From positions 141,293 to 205,292 of the forward strand of contig CALRQC020000004.1 in the NCBI GenBank assembly GCA_943370215.1: 64,000 bases of DNA. The letters run 5' to 3'. The notes beneath the pieces are model-generated. The model was not told the DNA's origin and searched no databases. It worked only from the letters and a program-made list of their open reading frames with translations. Numbering within the stretch: position 1 is the first letter of the stretch; each line of letters starts with the position of its first letter. This document shows, one piece after another, positions 43,906-53,386 of the stretch. The translations under genes were made by a program, and so were the position numbers. This DNA comes from Niveispirillum sp943370215. Its GTDB lineage: Bacteria > Pseudomonadota > Alphaproteobacteria > Azospirillales > Azospirillaceae.

Positions 43906-46581
43906 TCACAGGCCGCTGGCCGCCCCCTTCAACTGGTCAGCGATATGGGCCAGTCGGGCGGAAAGGTCGCGGGCGGCATTGGCACTGCTGACCTCGTTCT
44001 GGCGGGAGGAGGAGCGCAGCATGTCGATGGCGCGCGACAGATCCACCGACAGCCCATCCAGCCGCAGCACCCGCTCGCGCAGATTCTGAGTCAGTTCCGA
44101 CACGATGGACAGGTCGGTGCGCTCCCGCTGGCGGGTTTCGTCCAGCAATCCGCGCACGCTGTCGGTGGTGCCATCCAGCCGGTCGCCCAGCCGGTCGATA
44201 GAGTCCAGCCGTGCCTTCAACGCCTCGGCGATGGCCAGCAGGTCGGCATTTTCCCGCTCACGACCGGCATTGTCAGAGGCGGCGAGCGCGTGCAGCGCAT
44301 CGCTGGCCGCGTGCAGGCCGCCGGTCATGCCCTCCACCGCCTCAATCCGCTGGCGCAGGTCGGCCACCAGGCCCACGGCGGTTTCCACCGCCGTCTTCTC
44401 CCGGTTGTCGGCACTGGCGATCAGCGCATGGACCGCATCGATGGCGGCCCGCAGGCCAGAGGTCAGGTCGACCAGGGCCTGGGGCGTATTATCCTTGTCA
44501 CGCTGGGCATCCAGTTCCGCCGTCAGCGCCTTCAGGTCTTCCACCATGCGTTCCTGTTGGCTGACAGCGCGGGTCAGGCCGGTGGCGGCCTGATGGGCCT
44601 CCGCCGACAGGGCGCGGGTTTCGGCACGCAGGTCGCCCGCCACATCGCGCAGGCGGGCGGTGGCATCGTCCACCCCCCCGGTCAAGCTCTGGGCCAGACG
44701 CTGCGCCGTCTCCCCGATCTCCCCCACGCGGCCGGCAATCTGGGTGGCGCTGCCACGCAGGCGGGTCAGCAGGTCGGCAATGGCCTCGTGCTGGCCCGGC
44801 TCCACCCGGCGGCGCTCAAACTCCATCTTCAGATCGTCGCTGGTCTTGCGCAGCCCCTCCACGGCGCGGGCCATGGCATCGGCCCGGTCGCCGATATCGC
44901 CCATCATATCGCCGAAGCGATTGCGGATATCGGTGAATTCGTCGGCCAGCGGTTCCATCTTGCGCTCAGCGGTCTCTGCCGATAGCTGCAAGGTGGTGCG
45001 CGCCTCCTGCATCGATTCCAGGGCGCTGTCCAGCCGGGCACCAATATCGGCGGACCGGTCATCCAGCAGATCAGCGGCGCGGGCCATCTGCATCCCCGCA
45101 TCCTCCAGCCGGGCGCTGGCCTGGCTGGTGGCATCATCCAGCCGCATGGTGGCGCTGCCCAGCGCCGCCGCCATGGCCTTTTCGCCATCCTCCATGGCCT
45201 CGGCTGCGCGCAGCAGGCGGCTGCCCGTCTGGTCAGCGGTATTGGCCAGCAGATCGCCCGAGGCGCGCAGGATCTTCACCGCCGACAGCAGGCTGGCCTG
45301 GGTTTCCGCCATGGTCAGCGACAGGGCATGGGCGGCTTCGCGCGCTTCCCCGCTGGCATGGCGCATGTCGCCATCAGTGAAGGACAGGGTGTCCAGCGTC
45401 TGGCTCACCGCCTCTTCCGTCCGGCTCAAGGTGGCGGCCAGGGCATCGGCATGGTTGCGCATCGCCTCGATCACCGCATCCAGCCCGCCGCCGCCGGCAT
45501 CGGCGTCAAACGCCTTCACCTGGGCCACGGCATGGGCCAGAATCTCCGTCGCCTGCCGGATTTCGCGGTTGCTCTCGCTCACCGTGCGCACGGCGGCGGC
45601 GCAAAGCTGGTTCACCTGGCCCAGCGTATCGGTCAATTGATGCTTGGTATCGCCGACGATGCGGCCGACATCCTGGCCCAGCACAGCCAGGGTACCGCCG
45701 GCCCCACGCAGCCGCGCCGTCAGCGCCTCGAACAGGTCCGCATATTCCCCCTCGAATTTCAGGCGCAGGCGGCCATCTTCCGTCGCCACGGAGATATCGG
45801 GGATTTCCTGGGCCTGTTTGCGGAACCCATCCAGCGCGCGGGCCAACTGGCCAAATTCATCCCCCCGCTCCTGCCCCCAGATGGGGGATCGCCAGTCGCC
45901 GCGCGCCACCTGATCCACCGCATTGGTCAGGTCGCGCAGGGGCCGCTGCACCCGCACCGCCAGCAGGATCAGGAAGGCCACCAGCACGCCCACCAGGGCC
46001 AGTACCGCCGCCACGCCCAGCCACAGGCCGCGCTGTGCCGTTTCGCCCAGCCGGGTCAGTTCCAGCGTCTGCAACCCGCGCCCGCGCGCCTCGATCCGGT
46101 CGGACAGGGCGGCATAGCGGGTGGTCAGGATCAGGGGTGTGGTCTGGCCCAGGGCGGTCGAGCCGCCATTGGCGGCATCCAGGCTGCGCCGGGCACTTTC
46201 CACCAGCCGCTTCAAGTCCGCCGCCAGTTCCAGTTCCTGCGGGGTCAGCCGCTTGCCCTGCAACCCGCGCAGGGCCTGGTCGGCCGCTTCCAGGCTGGCA
46301 CGCATATCGGTGCGGGCATCGGCATTGCCGGTTTCGGCAAACTGCGCCAGGGCCCCCAGATAACCACCATAGCCCATGCGCGCCTGGAAATCGGCCAGCA
46401 GCCGGTTCTTGGCCAGCGCCTCGCCCGGCGTTTCCAGGGCCGCCGCATCGACAGAAAACTGCGCCAGCTCATACACGCCCCCGGCGGTCAGGCCGCCAAC
46501 CAGCAGCACGGCACCCAGCGAGATAGCGGTCGCGGTGCCGCGCAGCGACGATTGCCGCGATCCCCTGCCCCGCTCCATCAT
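43906..46581 (-). CDS. HAMP-domain membrane protein with very long coiled coil
   Basis: 891 residues. Membrane helix one (about 18-40) and two (about 186-208) flank a periplasmic helical domain. A HAMP domain (about 210-262, V-R-V-Q-R-P-L-R-D-L-T-N-A-V) then leads into some 600 residues of alanine-rich coiled coil. The conserved hairpin tip of methyl-accepting chemotaxis proteins is absent, so it is not a standard chemoreceptor. A polar scaffold or a divergent sensor is possible. Two adjacent ATG codons open the gene. Confidence 0.78.
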   Translation of the reverse strand: MMERGRGSRQSSLRGTATAISLGAVLLVGGLTAGGVYELAQFSVDAAALETPGEALAKNRLLADFQARMGYGGYLGALAQFAETGNADARTDMRASLEAADQALRGLQGKRLTPQELELAADLKRLVESARRSLDAANGGSTALGQTTPLILTTRYAALSDRIEARGRGLQTLELTRLGETAQRGLWLGVAAVLALVGVLVAFLILLAVRVQRPLRDLTNAVDQVARGDWRSPIWGQERGDEFGQLARALDGFRKQAQEIPDISVATEDGRLRLKFEGEYADLFEALTARLRGAGGTLAVLGQDVGRIVGDTKHQLTDTLGQVNQLCAAAVRTVSESNREIRQATEILAHAVAQVKAFDADAGGGGLDAVIEAMRNHADALAATLSRTEEAVSQTLDTLSFTDGDMRHASGEAREAAHALSLTMAETQASLLSAVKILRASGDLLANTADQTGSRLLRAAEAMEDGEKAMAAALGSATMRLDDATSQASARLEDAGMQMARAADLLDDRSADIGARLDSALESMQEARTTLQLSAETAERKMEPLADEFTDIRNRFGDMMGDIGDRADAMARAVEGLRKTSDDLKMEFERRRVEPGQHEAIADLLTRLRGSATQIAGRVGEIGETAQRLAQSLTGGVDDATARLRDVAGDLRAETRALSAEAHQAATGLTRAVSQQERMVEDLKALTAELDAQRDKDNTPQALVDLTSGLRAAIDAVHALIASADNREKTAVETAVGLVADLRQRIEAVEGMTGGLHAASDALHALAASDNAGRERENADLLAIAEALKARLDSIDRLGDRLDGTTDSVRGLLDETRQRERTDLSIVSELTQNLRERVLRLDGLSVDLSRAIDMLRSSSRQNEVSSANAARDLSARLAHIADQLKGAASGL

Positions 46582-46679
46582 ACCGACCCCCGTGCCCCGG
46601 ATATTGCGTTGATGGCGCAGAGACTAACCAATTCTTGTGGCGGGTTCATCCTTTCTTGTGAACAGGTTTGAAACAGACC

Positions 46680-46710
46680 AGTCTGCCGAGAGTTTGACCC
46701 TTGGCAGACT
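46680..46710. promoter_or_regulatory. Operator-like inverted repeat upstream of the HAMP gene
   Basis: AGTCTGCC (46680-46687) and GGCAGACT (46703-46710) are exact complements separated by 15 bases and lie about 100 bases upstream of the HAMP/coiled-coil gene. The spacing fits a dimeric regulator's site. The gap has no other recognisable promoter. Confidence 0.35.
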
Positions 46711-46794
46711 AGAGGCTGGCGACCGCCAGCCCGCCGCTCGTGCGGCGTGAGCCAAGCCGCCGGATGGCGGCGCCCGGCGCGTGAGGGAAAACGA

Positions 46795-46828
46795 AACCTC
46801 CCTTGGTCGGTCACGAGCAAGGGAGATT
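46795..46828 (-). terminator. Rho-independent terminator of ygfZ
   Basis: AACCTCCCTTG (46795-46805) pairs with CAAGGGAGATT (46818-46828), eleven pairs with one G-T. On the minus strand the stem is followed by TCGTTTTCC. It begins five bases after the ygfZ stop and separates ygfZ from the HAMP gene. Confidence 0.75.
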
Positions 46829-46832
46829 GGTG

Positions 46833-47666
46833 TCAGGCGGCGGCAAAGGCCGCCCAGGCCGGGGCACGGACCGTCAGCGACGCCTCACCACAGGTCAACG
46901 GGGCCCCTTCACGGATGGCTTCCAGCCGCAGCAGGGCCAGTGCCAGATCGTCACGGCCGCTGCGAATCTCCCCCACCTCCTGCCCATCACGCAGGATCGG
47001 GCTGCCCGGTTCGGGCAATGGGCCGGTGACCGCCACCGGCACCAGCCGCTTTTTCACCAGCCCGCGATATTTGGTGCGCGCGGTCAGTTCCTGGCCGACA
47101 TAGCAGCCCTTGTCCCAGGCGACGCCATGCAGCTCATCGAATCCGTTTTCCAGCAGGATGGATTTTTCCACCAGCAGATCGCGGCTGCCATCGGGCAGGC
47201 CCAGGGCAATACGGGCGCGGTCCCAATCGGCAAAATCACCTGTTGCCAGGGTGCCGATGGGCAGCAGCAGGCGGCTGCCCATCTCCGCATGGCGGGGATC
47301 GGCAAAGGCGATTCCCGCCACCTCTGCCGCATCACCCGGCCCCAGCCGGGCGAACAATGCCAGTTCGGCCGACAGGTCCGTCAGTTCCACCTTGGACCGC
47401 AGCTTGAACATTTTCAGCCGGCGCAGCAGATCATCCTTGCGCGCCGCCTCGCAATCCAGCAGCAACCGGTCGCCCGCATCGATGATGAAAAATTCATGCA
47501 GGAACTTGCCCTGCGCCGTCAGCAGGGCGGCCCAGATGGCGCGGCCGGGGGCCAGCTTGCTGACATCATTGCTGACCAGCCCCTGCAGGAAGGCGATGCG
47601 GTCATCGCCACCGATGGCAATGACGGTACGGGCGGGCAAGGCGATCAAGGGGGCGGTGCTGGACAT
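46833..47666 (-). CDS. ygfZ: YgfZ/GcvT-domain folate-binding protein
   Basis: 277 residues. The diagnostic K-G-C-Y-V-G-Q-E motif of the YgfZ/IBA57 family is intact near residue 185, with the N-terminal GcvT-like fold (D-D-R-I-A-F-L-Q-G-L-V-S-N-D). The family helps mature or repair [4Fe-4S] proteins using folate. The ATG at 47666 is chosen because the 16 residues upstream are not conserved. Confidence 0.93.
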   Translation of the reverse strand: MSSTAPLIALPARTVIAIGGDDRIAFLQGLVSNDVSKLAPGRAIWAALLTAQGKFLHEFFIIDAGDRLLLDCEAARKDDLLRRLKMFKLRSKVELTDLSAELALFARLGPGDAAEVAGIAFADPRHAEMGSRLLLPIGTLATGDFADWDRARIALGLPDGSRDLLVEKSILLENGFDELHGVAWDKGCYVGQELTARTKYRGLVKKRLVPVAVTGPLPEPGSPILRDGQEVGEIRSGRDDLALALLRLEAIREGAPLTCGEASLTVRAPAWAAFAAA

Positions 47667-47764
47667 GGGCGGCAAACCGGCAGCGGTTGGAACGGATAAT
47701 GGTTGCCACAGCATATAGTCACGCCACCCCCCTCCCGCCTAGGGCGGATCGCAGGCAGACTCAC

Positions 47765-47806
47765 CCTGGAGCCCCCTGCGTTCGACCAAACGCAGGGGGC
47801 TCCAGG
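47765..47806. repeat. Perfect 18-bp inverted repeat upstream of the O-antigen ligase gene
   Basis: An 18-base arm (47765-47782, core GGAGCCCCCTGCGTT) is followed after the loop CGACCA by its exact complement (47789-47806). It lies in the divergent gap between ygfZ and the ligase-like gene, about 120 bases before the latter's ATG. No T run follows in either direction, so it is not a usual terminator. Confidence 0.85.
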
Positions 47807-47925
47807 AGCGACAAGATGCGCCATGCTTGGTTTCGGCCCCTGGCGCGTTTATGAAGGCGACGTGGCCCTGGTGCCTTGCGGGCCGCATCACATTCCTTCC
47901 CGTCAAAGGCGATGCGGAACAGACC

Positions 47926-49152
47926 ATGACGCAGCATCCAGGCGCGCCCAAGCCGGCCGCCGCCTTCGGCCCTTTCGGGCTTCTTATTCTGTTTGTCAGT
48001 GTGCTGATGCTAGGGCTGCTGCTCCCCTTGGTAGCCCTGGGGGCGGCCCCCGGCTATCTGATCCTGGCCTTTATCGGCGGGGGGCTGTGGCTCTGGCGGG
48101 AACGCCGCCTGCCGCCCCTGCCCTGGACGGTGCTGGTGCCACTGTTCGCCTTCATCCTCTATGGGGCGATCAGCATTTCCTGGTCATTGGCGCCTAAGGA
48201 GGCCCGTAACCTCAGCATCACCTTCCTTTATGAACTGCTGCCCGGATTTCTGCTGTTTCCAGCCTTGGCCATGCTGCCGACGGAAACGGCGCGGCGGATC
48301 GCCCGCTGGCTGATCCCGGCAGCATTGGTGGGTATTGCTCTGCTGGCGGTGGAAATCCTGTTCGATCAGCCGATCCAGCGCCTGCTCAGTGAACCCAAGC
48401 TGTCGGTCGATCTGGTACGGCCGGTCAACCGGTCGGCCCTGCTGATCGCCTTCATGGCCGGACCGATGGCGTTGATGCTGTGGCGGCTGGGCAAGGGCAG
48501 GCTGGGGCTGGGCTGGATGGTGGGGGTGCTGCTGCTGGTCGGTGTCAGCACCAGCCAGTCGGCCGCCGCCGCCCTGCTGGCCATGATCCCGCTGATCCTG
48601 CTGGCCTGGCGCTTCCCGCGTCTGGTGGCGGGGCTGACGGGGCTGGCCATTGTGGCCGGGCTGGTCTTCTGCGCCCCCATCGCGCAATGGATGTTCAATA
48701 ACGGGCTGGCCCATGCCCATTGGATGCCGGACAGTTTCCAGCATCGCATCATGATCTGGAACTTCGCCGCAGAGCATCTGCCGCAACGCCCCTGGCTTGG
48801 CTTCGGGCTGGACAGTTCGCGCGCCATTCCCGGCGGCAATGACGGTTTCATCGGCACCGAAGGCTGGCGGAAAATGCCGCTGCATCCGCATAATTTCTTC
48901 ATGCAGGTGCGGCTGGAATTGGGCTGGATCGGTGCCATGCTGACCGGCTGGCTGATGCTGTCCGTGCTGCCGCTGCTGACCCGGCTGCGCGCCGCCGATA
49001 CCCGCGCCGTGGCGCTGTCCCTTTATGCAAGCTGCATCTTCGCCCAGTGCTTCGCCTATGGGGCGTGGCAGACCTGGGCGATCTGCGGGATGCTGTTCGG
49101 CTTTTTCCTGATCATGCTGGCTGACCGGATGCCGCCGCGGCCGGCCGCATAA
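47926..49152 (+). CDS. O-antigen ligase/polymerase family membrane protein
   Basis: 408 residues with about ten hydrophobic segments. A long loop between the late helices carries the Wzy_C-type sequence R-I-M-I-W-N-F-A-A and G-F-G-L-D-S-S, and a histidine-rich turn P-L-H-P-H-N-F-F-M-Q is typical of WaaL ligases. It would attach or polymerise undecaprenyl-linked glycans on the periplasmic side. No sugar transferase genes are adjacent, so it may act alone on lipid A-core or on another glycan. The ATG at 47926 is preferred; the frame opens at 47827. Confidence 0.83.
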   Translation: MTQHPGAPKPAAAFGPFGLLILFVSVLMLGLLLPLVALGAAPGYLILAFIGGGLWLWRERRLPPLPWTVLVPLFAFILYGAISISWSLAPKEARNLSITFLYELLPGFLLFPALAMLPTETARRIARWLIPAALVGIALLAVEILFDQPIQRLLSEPKLSVDLVRPVNRSALLIAFMAGPMALMLWRLGKGRLGLGWMVGVLLLVGVSTSQSAAAALLAMIPLILLAWRFPRLVAGLTGLAIVAGLVFCAPIAQWMFNNGLAHAHWMPDSFQHRIMIWNFAAEHLPQRPWLGFGLDSSRAIPGGNDGFIGTEGWRKMPLHPHNFFMQVRLELGWIGAMLTGWLMLSVLPLLTRLRAADTRAVALSLYASCIFAQCFAYGAWQTWAICGMLFGFFLIMLADRMPPRPAA

Positions 49153-49159
49153 TCCAGCA

Positions 49160-50158
49160 TCAATCCACACCCAGGCGGCGGGTCAGGCAATCCGCCCCCG
49201 CCGCTTTCAGCGTGGTGCAGAAAGACGCGGCACCCGCCTTGTCGAAGCCGCCCAGCAAGATGCGGGTATAGCGGCCCTTGCCAGCCACGTCCGCTTCCCG
49301 CAGCAGGGGCGTGCGGCCGGCCAGCAGGTCGGCATGGCGCTTGGTCAGACCGGCCCAATGCTTTTCCGCCTCCCCCCGGCTGGGCAGGGAGCCTACCTGC
49401 ACCGCCCAATCCTGGCCGGCGGCGGGTGGCGGGGGCAATGGCGCGGGGCTGGCCGCCACCTCCACGGCTGGCGGTGGCGGCGGCGGGGCCTCCACGGCGT
49501 GAGGGGCCTCTGTTGCTGCCGGCTCCGGCGGTTTTGGCGGTGGCGGCACTTCCCGGGCCAGGGGGGCGGTGCTCTTGGGTGGTTTGGGCATCTGGCCGGA
49601 TGCCAGCATGGCATTGGCGGCAGAGGCCTGCTCCGGCGTGGCCTCTGCCGCGATTTCGGCCGCCAGCTTCACGGCTGCCACCAGATTCTTCCCCGCCGCC
49701 CGCCGCGCCCAGTAAAGCGCGCTGACAATATCCTTTTCCGTGCCCAAGCCGAAATAAAGCAGGGTGGCCAGATTATTCTGCGCGTGCATATCGTCGGCCT
49801 CCGCCGCCGGGCGCAGCCAGCGCAGGGCCTGTTCATAATCGGCGGGCACATCCTGGCCATAGGCATAGATAGCACCCAAGGCGCTCATCGCCGCCACATG
49901 CCCGCCCTCGGCCGCGCGGCGCATCAGTTTCAGGGCCGCCTTGGCATCCTTGGGCGCGCCGCGTCCCTGCAACTGCATTTCGCCGGCCAGATAAAGGGCG
50001 GTCAGGTCACCCTTGTCGCCGGCTTTGACGAATTCCTTGAAGGCCTGATCATATTTGCCGGCGGCAAAAGCCGCCCGCCCCTGCGCCATGTCGGCATGGG
50101 CAGTGGGAACGGCTGCCAGGGCCAGGATCAGCAGCAGGGGGGCAAGCGGTCGAAGCAT
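49160..50158 (-). CDS. Exported Sel1-repeat protein with C-terminal SPOR domain
   Basis: 332 residues. After a signal peptide (about 1-22, ending AHA-DMA) come three or four Sel1/TPR-like repeats (about 25-170), a Pro-rich linker (about 195-255) and a SPOR domain (about 256-330, with D-W-A-V-Q-V-G-S-L and Y-T-R-I-L-L-G-G-F). SPOR domains bind denuded peptidoglycan at the division septum, so a role in envelope or division control is likely. The ATG at 50158 is used; a TTG three codons upstream is less likely. Confidence 0.82.
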   Translation of the reverse strand: MLRPLAPLLLILALAAVPTAHADMAQGRAAFAAGKYDQAFKEFVKAGDKGDLTALYLAGEMQLQGRGAPKDAKAALKLMRRAAEGGHVAAMSALGAIYAYGQDVPADYEQALRWLRPAAEADDMHAQNNLATLLYFGLGTEKDIVSALYWARRAAGKNLVAAVKLAAEIAAEATPEQASAANAMLASGQMPKPPKSTAPLAREVPPPPKPPEPAATEAPHAVEAPPPPPPAVEVAASPAPLPPPPAAGQDWAVQVGSLPSRGEAEKHWAGLTKRHADLLAGRTPLLREADVAGKGRYTRILLGGFDKAGAASFCTTLKAAGADCLTRRLGVD

Positions 50159-50278
50159 AGGCACCAAAGCGAGACGGGGGATGTTCTGTATTACCCCACA
50201 TGGCGATGCTTGACGATGGCGGATAAACGGGCTTCAACGGACACAGAGATTTCATACCCGTTATCAGAGATTGCCCGC

Positions 50279-50626
50279 ATGGCCACGCCCAAGAAAAACC
50301 CGCTGAACCTGAATGCTTTGCAGTTGAAGACCCTGACCCTGTTCCAGGCCCTGGCGGAGTTTGAGGATATTGCCCGCCCCATCGGCGATGGTGCGATTGA
50401 GGTGCTGGAACTGCCCTTCACCGCCCATGGCAATCATTTCCATCTCGGCCCCTGGCTGGTCTTTGCCCAGGACGCCACCGGCCTGCGCAACCCGGCCCCC
50501 TGGGCCGTGCTGGAGCGCAAGGGCCTGATCGTCGGCAGCTTCCCCGTCAGCGTGGTGGTGACCCGCGCCGGCCTGGATTATGAAACCGGGATGCGCCGCC
50601 AGATCCTGCAGGGGTCGGATCACTGA
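50279..50626 (+). CDS. Small conserved-looking protein of unknown function
   Basis: 115 residues starting MATPKKNPLNLNALQLKTLT. It is compact and without signal peptide or membrane helix. A His-rich H-G-N-H-F-H-L-G-P-W turn and an E-R-K-G-L-I-V-G strand suggest a small beta-rich fold. The longer open frame to 49334 is only an antisense of the SPOR gene. I recognise no family. Confidence 0.65.
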   Translation: MATPKKNPLNLNALQLKTLTLFQALAEFEDIARPIGDGAIEVLELPFTAHGNHFHLGPWLVFAQDATGLRNPAPWAVLERKGLIVGSFPVSVVVTRAGLDYETGMRRQILQGSDH

Positions 50627-50668
50627 GGCACAGCGCTGTAGCCCCCAAAATCCGTAGGTAGCGATAAA

Positions 50669-50693
50669 GGCCGCCCCCGGCAAGGGGGCGGCC
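50669..50693. terminator. Bidirectional rho-independent terminator
   Basis: GGCCGCCCCC (50669-50678) pairs perfectly with GGGGGCGGCC (50684-50693) around a five-base loop. T-rich sequence follows on the plus strand (TTCTGGCCTTTTTA), and TTTATC follows on the minus strand. It lies between the convergent 115-residue gene and ppdK. Confidence 0.8.
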
Positions 50694-50704
50694 TTCTGGC
50701 CTTT

Positions 50705-53386
50705 TTAGGCTTCGCTGGCGCGCTTTTCGCCTTCGATGGCGGCTTGCGCTGCCGCCAGACGGGCAATCGGCACCCGGTAGGGGGAGCAGGAGACGTAATC
50801 CAGCCCCACCTTCTCACAGAAGTAAATCGACGACGGGTCGCCACCATGCTCCCCGCAGATGCCGAGCTTGATGTCGCCGCGCGTCTTGCGGCCCCGTTCG
50901 GCGGCGATCTGCACCAGTTCCCCCACGCCGTCGGTATCCAGGGTCACGAACGGGTCGTGTTCCAGAATGCCGGCGCGCTGGTAATCCGGCAGGAAGGCGC
51001 CGGCATCGTCGCGGCTGATGCCGAACGTCGTCTGGGTCAGGTCGTTGGTGCCGAAGCTGAAGAACTGCGCCGTTTCCGCAATCTTACCCGCCTGCAAGGC
51101 GGCACGCGGCAGTTCGATCATGGTGCCGACCAGATAATCGATCTTGTGGCTGGCAGCGGCGATCACCTCCCCGGCCACGCGATCAATCACCCCCTTCAGG
51201 ATGTCCAGTTCCTTCTTGGTGCCGACCAGCGGGATCATGATTTCAGGGATCACCGTCTCACCCGTTTCCTTGAACACGGCGACCGCCGCTTCAAAGATCG
51301 AGCGGGCCTGCATCTCGTAAATCTCCGGGAAGGAGATGCCGAGACGGCAGCCGCGATGGCCCAGCATCGGGTTGGCTTCATGCAACTGAAGCGCCCGGTG
51401 CTGCACCTTCTGAATGTCGGTGCCGGCGGCCTTGGCCACCTCGGCCATTTCGGCTTCGCTGTTGGGCAGGAATTCGTGCAGCGGCGGGTCCAGCAGGCGG
51501 ATCGTGACGGGCAGGCCCTTCATGATCTTGAACAGCTCAACGAAATCCTGACGCTGCATCGGGGCGATCTTGGCCAAGGCGGCGCGGCGGCCCGCCTCGC
51601 TGTCGGCCAGGATCATTTCGCGCACGGCGATGATGCGGTCGGTATCGAAGAACATATGCTCGGTCCGGCACAGGCCGATACCTTCGGCGCCGAACTTGCG
51701 GGCGGTGCGGGCATCCAGCGGGGTTTCCGCATTGGTGCGCACCTTCATGCGGCGATGCGCATCGGCCCAGCCCATCAGTTCAGCGAAATCGCCGGACAGT
51801 TCAGGCTGAATGGTCGGCACCTCGCCCAGCATCACCTCACCGGTTGAGCCGTCGATGGTGATGATGTCGCCGGCCTTCACCTCCACATCGCGCACCAGCA
51901 TGATGCCGCGCTTGTAATCAACGCGCAGTTCACCGGCACCGGCCACGCAGGACCGGCCCATGCCGCGCGCCACCACGGCGGCATGGCTGGTCATGCCGCC
52001 ACGGGTGGTGAGAATGCCCTTGGCCGCGTGCATCCCATGAATATCTTCCGGGCTGGTTTCCACGCGGCAGAGGATGACGCTTTCACCCAGGCCCGCCTGC
52101 TTTTCCGCCTCTTCGGCGGTGAAGACGACCTTGCCGGAGGCAGCACCAGGGCTGGCCGGCAGGCCCTTGGCGATGATCTTCTTGACGGCCTTGGGGTCCA
52201 GCGTCGGGTGCAGCAACTGGTCGAGCGACTTCGGCTCAATCCGCAGGATGCCTTCCTTCTGGCTGACCAGCCCTTCCCGCACCATATCCACGGCGATCTT
52301 CAGGGCCGCCGGGGCCGTGCGCTTGCCGGAACGGGTTTGCAGCATATAGAGCTTGGATTGCTGCACCGTGAATTCGATATCCTGCATGTCACGGTAATGC
52401 CGCTCCAGCTTCAAACGCACCGCGTTCAATTGCTGGAACACTTCCGGCATACTTTCTTCCATGGCCGGCAGGGTGGAGCCATTGGCCAGCTTGCCGGCAA
52501 TGGTCAGGTGCTGCGGCGTGCGGATGCCGGCCACCACGTCTTCGCCCTGGGCGTTGATGAGATATTCGCCATAAAACGCATTCTCGCCCGTGGACGGGTT
52601 GCGGGTGAAGGCCACGCCGGTGGCGCAATCCTCGCCCATATTGCCGAACACCATGGCCTGCACATTCACCGCCGTGCCCCATTCGGCCGGGATGTCATGC
52701 AGCTTGCGATAGGTGATGGCGCGCTGGTTCATCCAGCTATCGAACACGGCACCGATGGCACCCCAGAGCTGTTCCTGGGGGTCTTGCGGGAAGGGCTTGC
52801 CCAGCTCCTCCTCCACCACGCGCTTGTACCCGGTGATGACCTGCTGCCAGTCTTCGGCCGTCAGTTCGGTATCCAGGTTCAGGCCGGCATCGCGCTTATG
52901 GTCTTCCAGCACTTCTTCGAAATGATGGTGATCCACATCCAGCACGACATTGCCGAACATCTGGATGAAACGGCGATAGCTGTCATAGGCGAAGCGGGCA
53001 TCGCCGGAACGCCGGGCCAGGCCCGCCACCGTGATGTCATTCAGGCCCAGGTTCAGCACCGTATCCATCATGCCCGGCATCGAGGCGCGGGCACCGGAGC
53101 GCACGGACACCAGCAGCGGGTTTTCGGCATCGCCGAATGTGGCCCCGACAATGGTTTCCACCGCGGCCAGCGCATCGGCAACGGACGCGGCCAGTTCTGG
53201 CGGATACTGGCGGCCATTGGCGTAGAAATAGGTGCAGACCTCCGTCGTGATCGTAAAGCCGGGAGGTACGGGCAGGCCGAGATTGCTCATCTCCGCCAGA
53301 TTGGCGCCCTTGCCGCCGAGAAGATTCTTCATCTCCGCGCGGCCCTCGGCCTTGCCTTCACCGAAGCTGTAGACCCACTTCGTCAT
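50705..53386 (-). CDS. ppdK: Pyruvate, phosphate dikinase
   Basis: 893 residues. This enzyme interconverts pyruvate, ATP and phosphate with phosphoenolpyruvate, AMP and pyrophosphate. The N-terminal ATP-grasp domain (K-N-L-L-G-G-K-G-A-N-L-A-E-M), the phosphohistidine loop G-G-M-T-S-H-A-A-V-V-A-R-G-M-G, and the PEP site G-T-N-D-L-T-Q-T-T with G-I-C-G-E-H-G-G are all intact. The gene lies downstream of glyQ-glyS, a pairing common in alphaproteobacteria. Confidence 0.97.
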   Translation of the reverse strand: MTKWVYSFGEGKAEGRAEMKNLLGGKGANLAEMSNLGLPVPPGFTITTEVCTYFYANGRQYPPELAASVADALAAVETIVGATFGDAENPLLVSVRSGARASMPGMMDTVLNLGLNDITVAGLARRSGDARFAYDSYRRFIQMFGNVVLDVDHHHFEEVLEDHKRDAGLNLDTELTAEDWQQVITGYKRVVEEELGKPFPQDPQEQLWGAIGAVFDSWMNQRAITYRKLHDIPAEWGTAVNVQAMVFGNMGEDCATGVAFTRNPSTGENAFYGEYLINAQGEDVVAGIRTPQHLTIAGKLANGSTLPAMEESMPEVFQQLNAVRLKLERHYRDMQDIEFTVQQSKLYMLQTRSGKRTAPAALKIAVDMVREGLVSQKEGILRIEPKSLDQLLHPTLDPKAVKKIIAKGLPASPGAASGKVVFTAEEAEKQAGLGESVILCRVETSPEDIHGMHAAKGILTTRGGMTSHAAVVARGMGRSCVAGAGELRVDYKRGIMLVRDVEVKAGDIITIDGSTGEVMLGEVPTIQPELSGDFAELMGWADAHRRMKVRTNAETPLDARTARKFGAEGIGLCRTEHMFFDTDRIIAVREMILADSEAGRRAALAKIAPMQRQDFVELFKIMKGLPVTIRLLDPPLHEFLPNSEAEMAEVAKAAGTDIQKVQHRALQLHEANPMLGHRGCRLGISFPEIYEMQARSIFEAAVAVFKETGETVIPEIMIPLVGTKKELDILKGVIDRVAGEVIAAASHKIDYLVGTMIELPRAALQAGKIAETAQFFSFGTNDLTQTTFGISRDDAGAFLPDYQRAGILEHDPFVTLDTDGVGELVQIAAERGRKTRGDIKLGICGEHGGDPSSIYFCEKVGLDYVSCSPYRVPIARLAAAQAAIEGEKRASEA

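Noticed and set aside
49334..50278. Long upstream extension of the 115-residue gene at 50279
   Set aside because: The extra 315 codons are the antisense of the Sel1-SPOR gene; the product turns protein-like only from the ATG at 50279.
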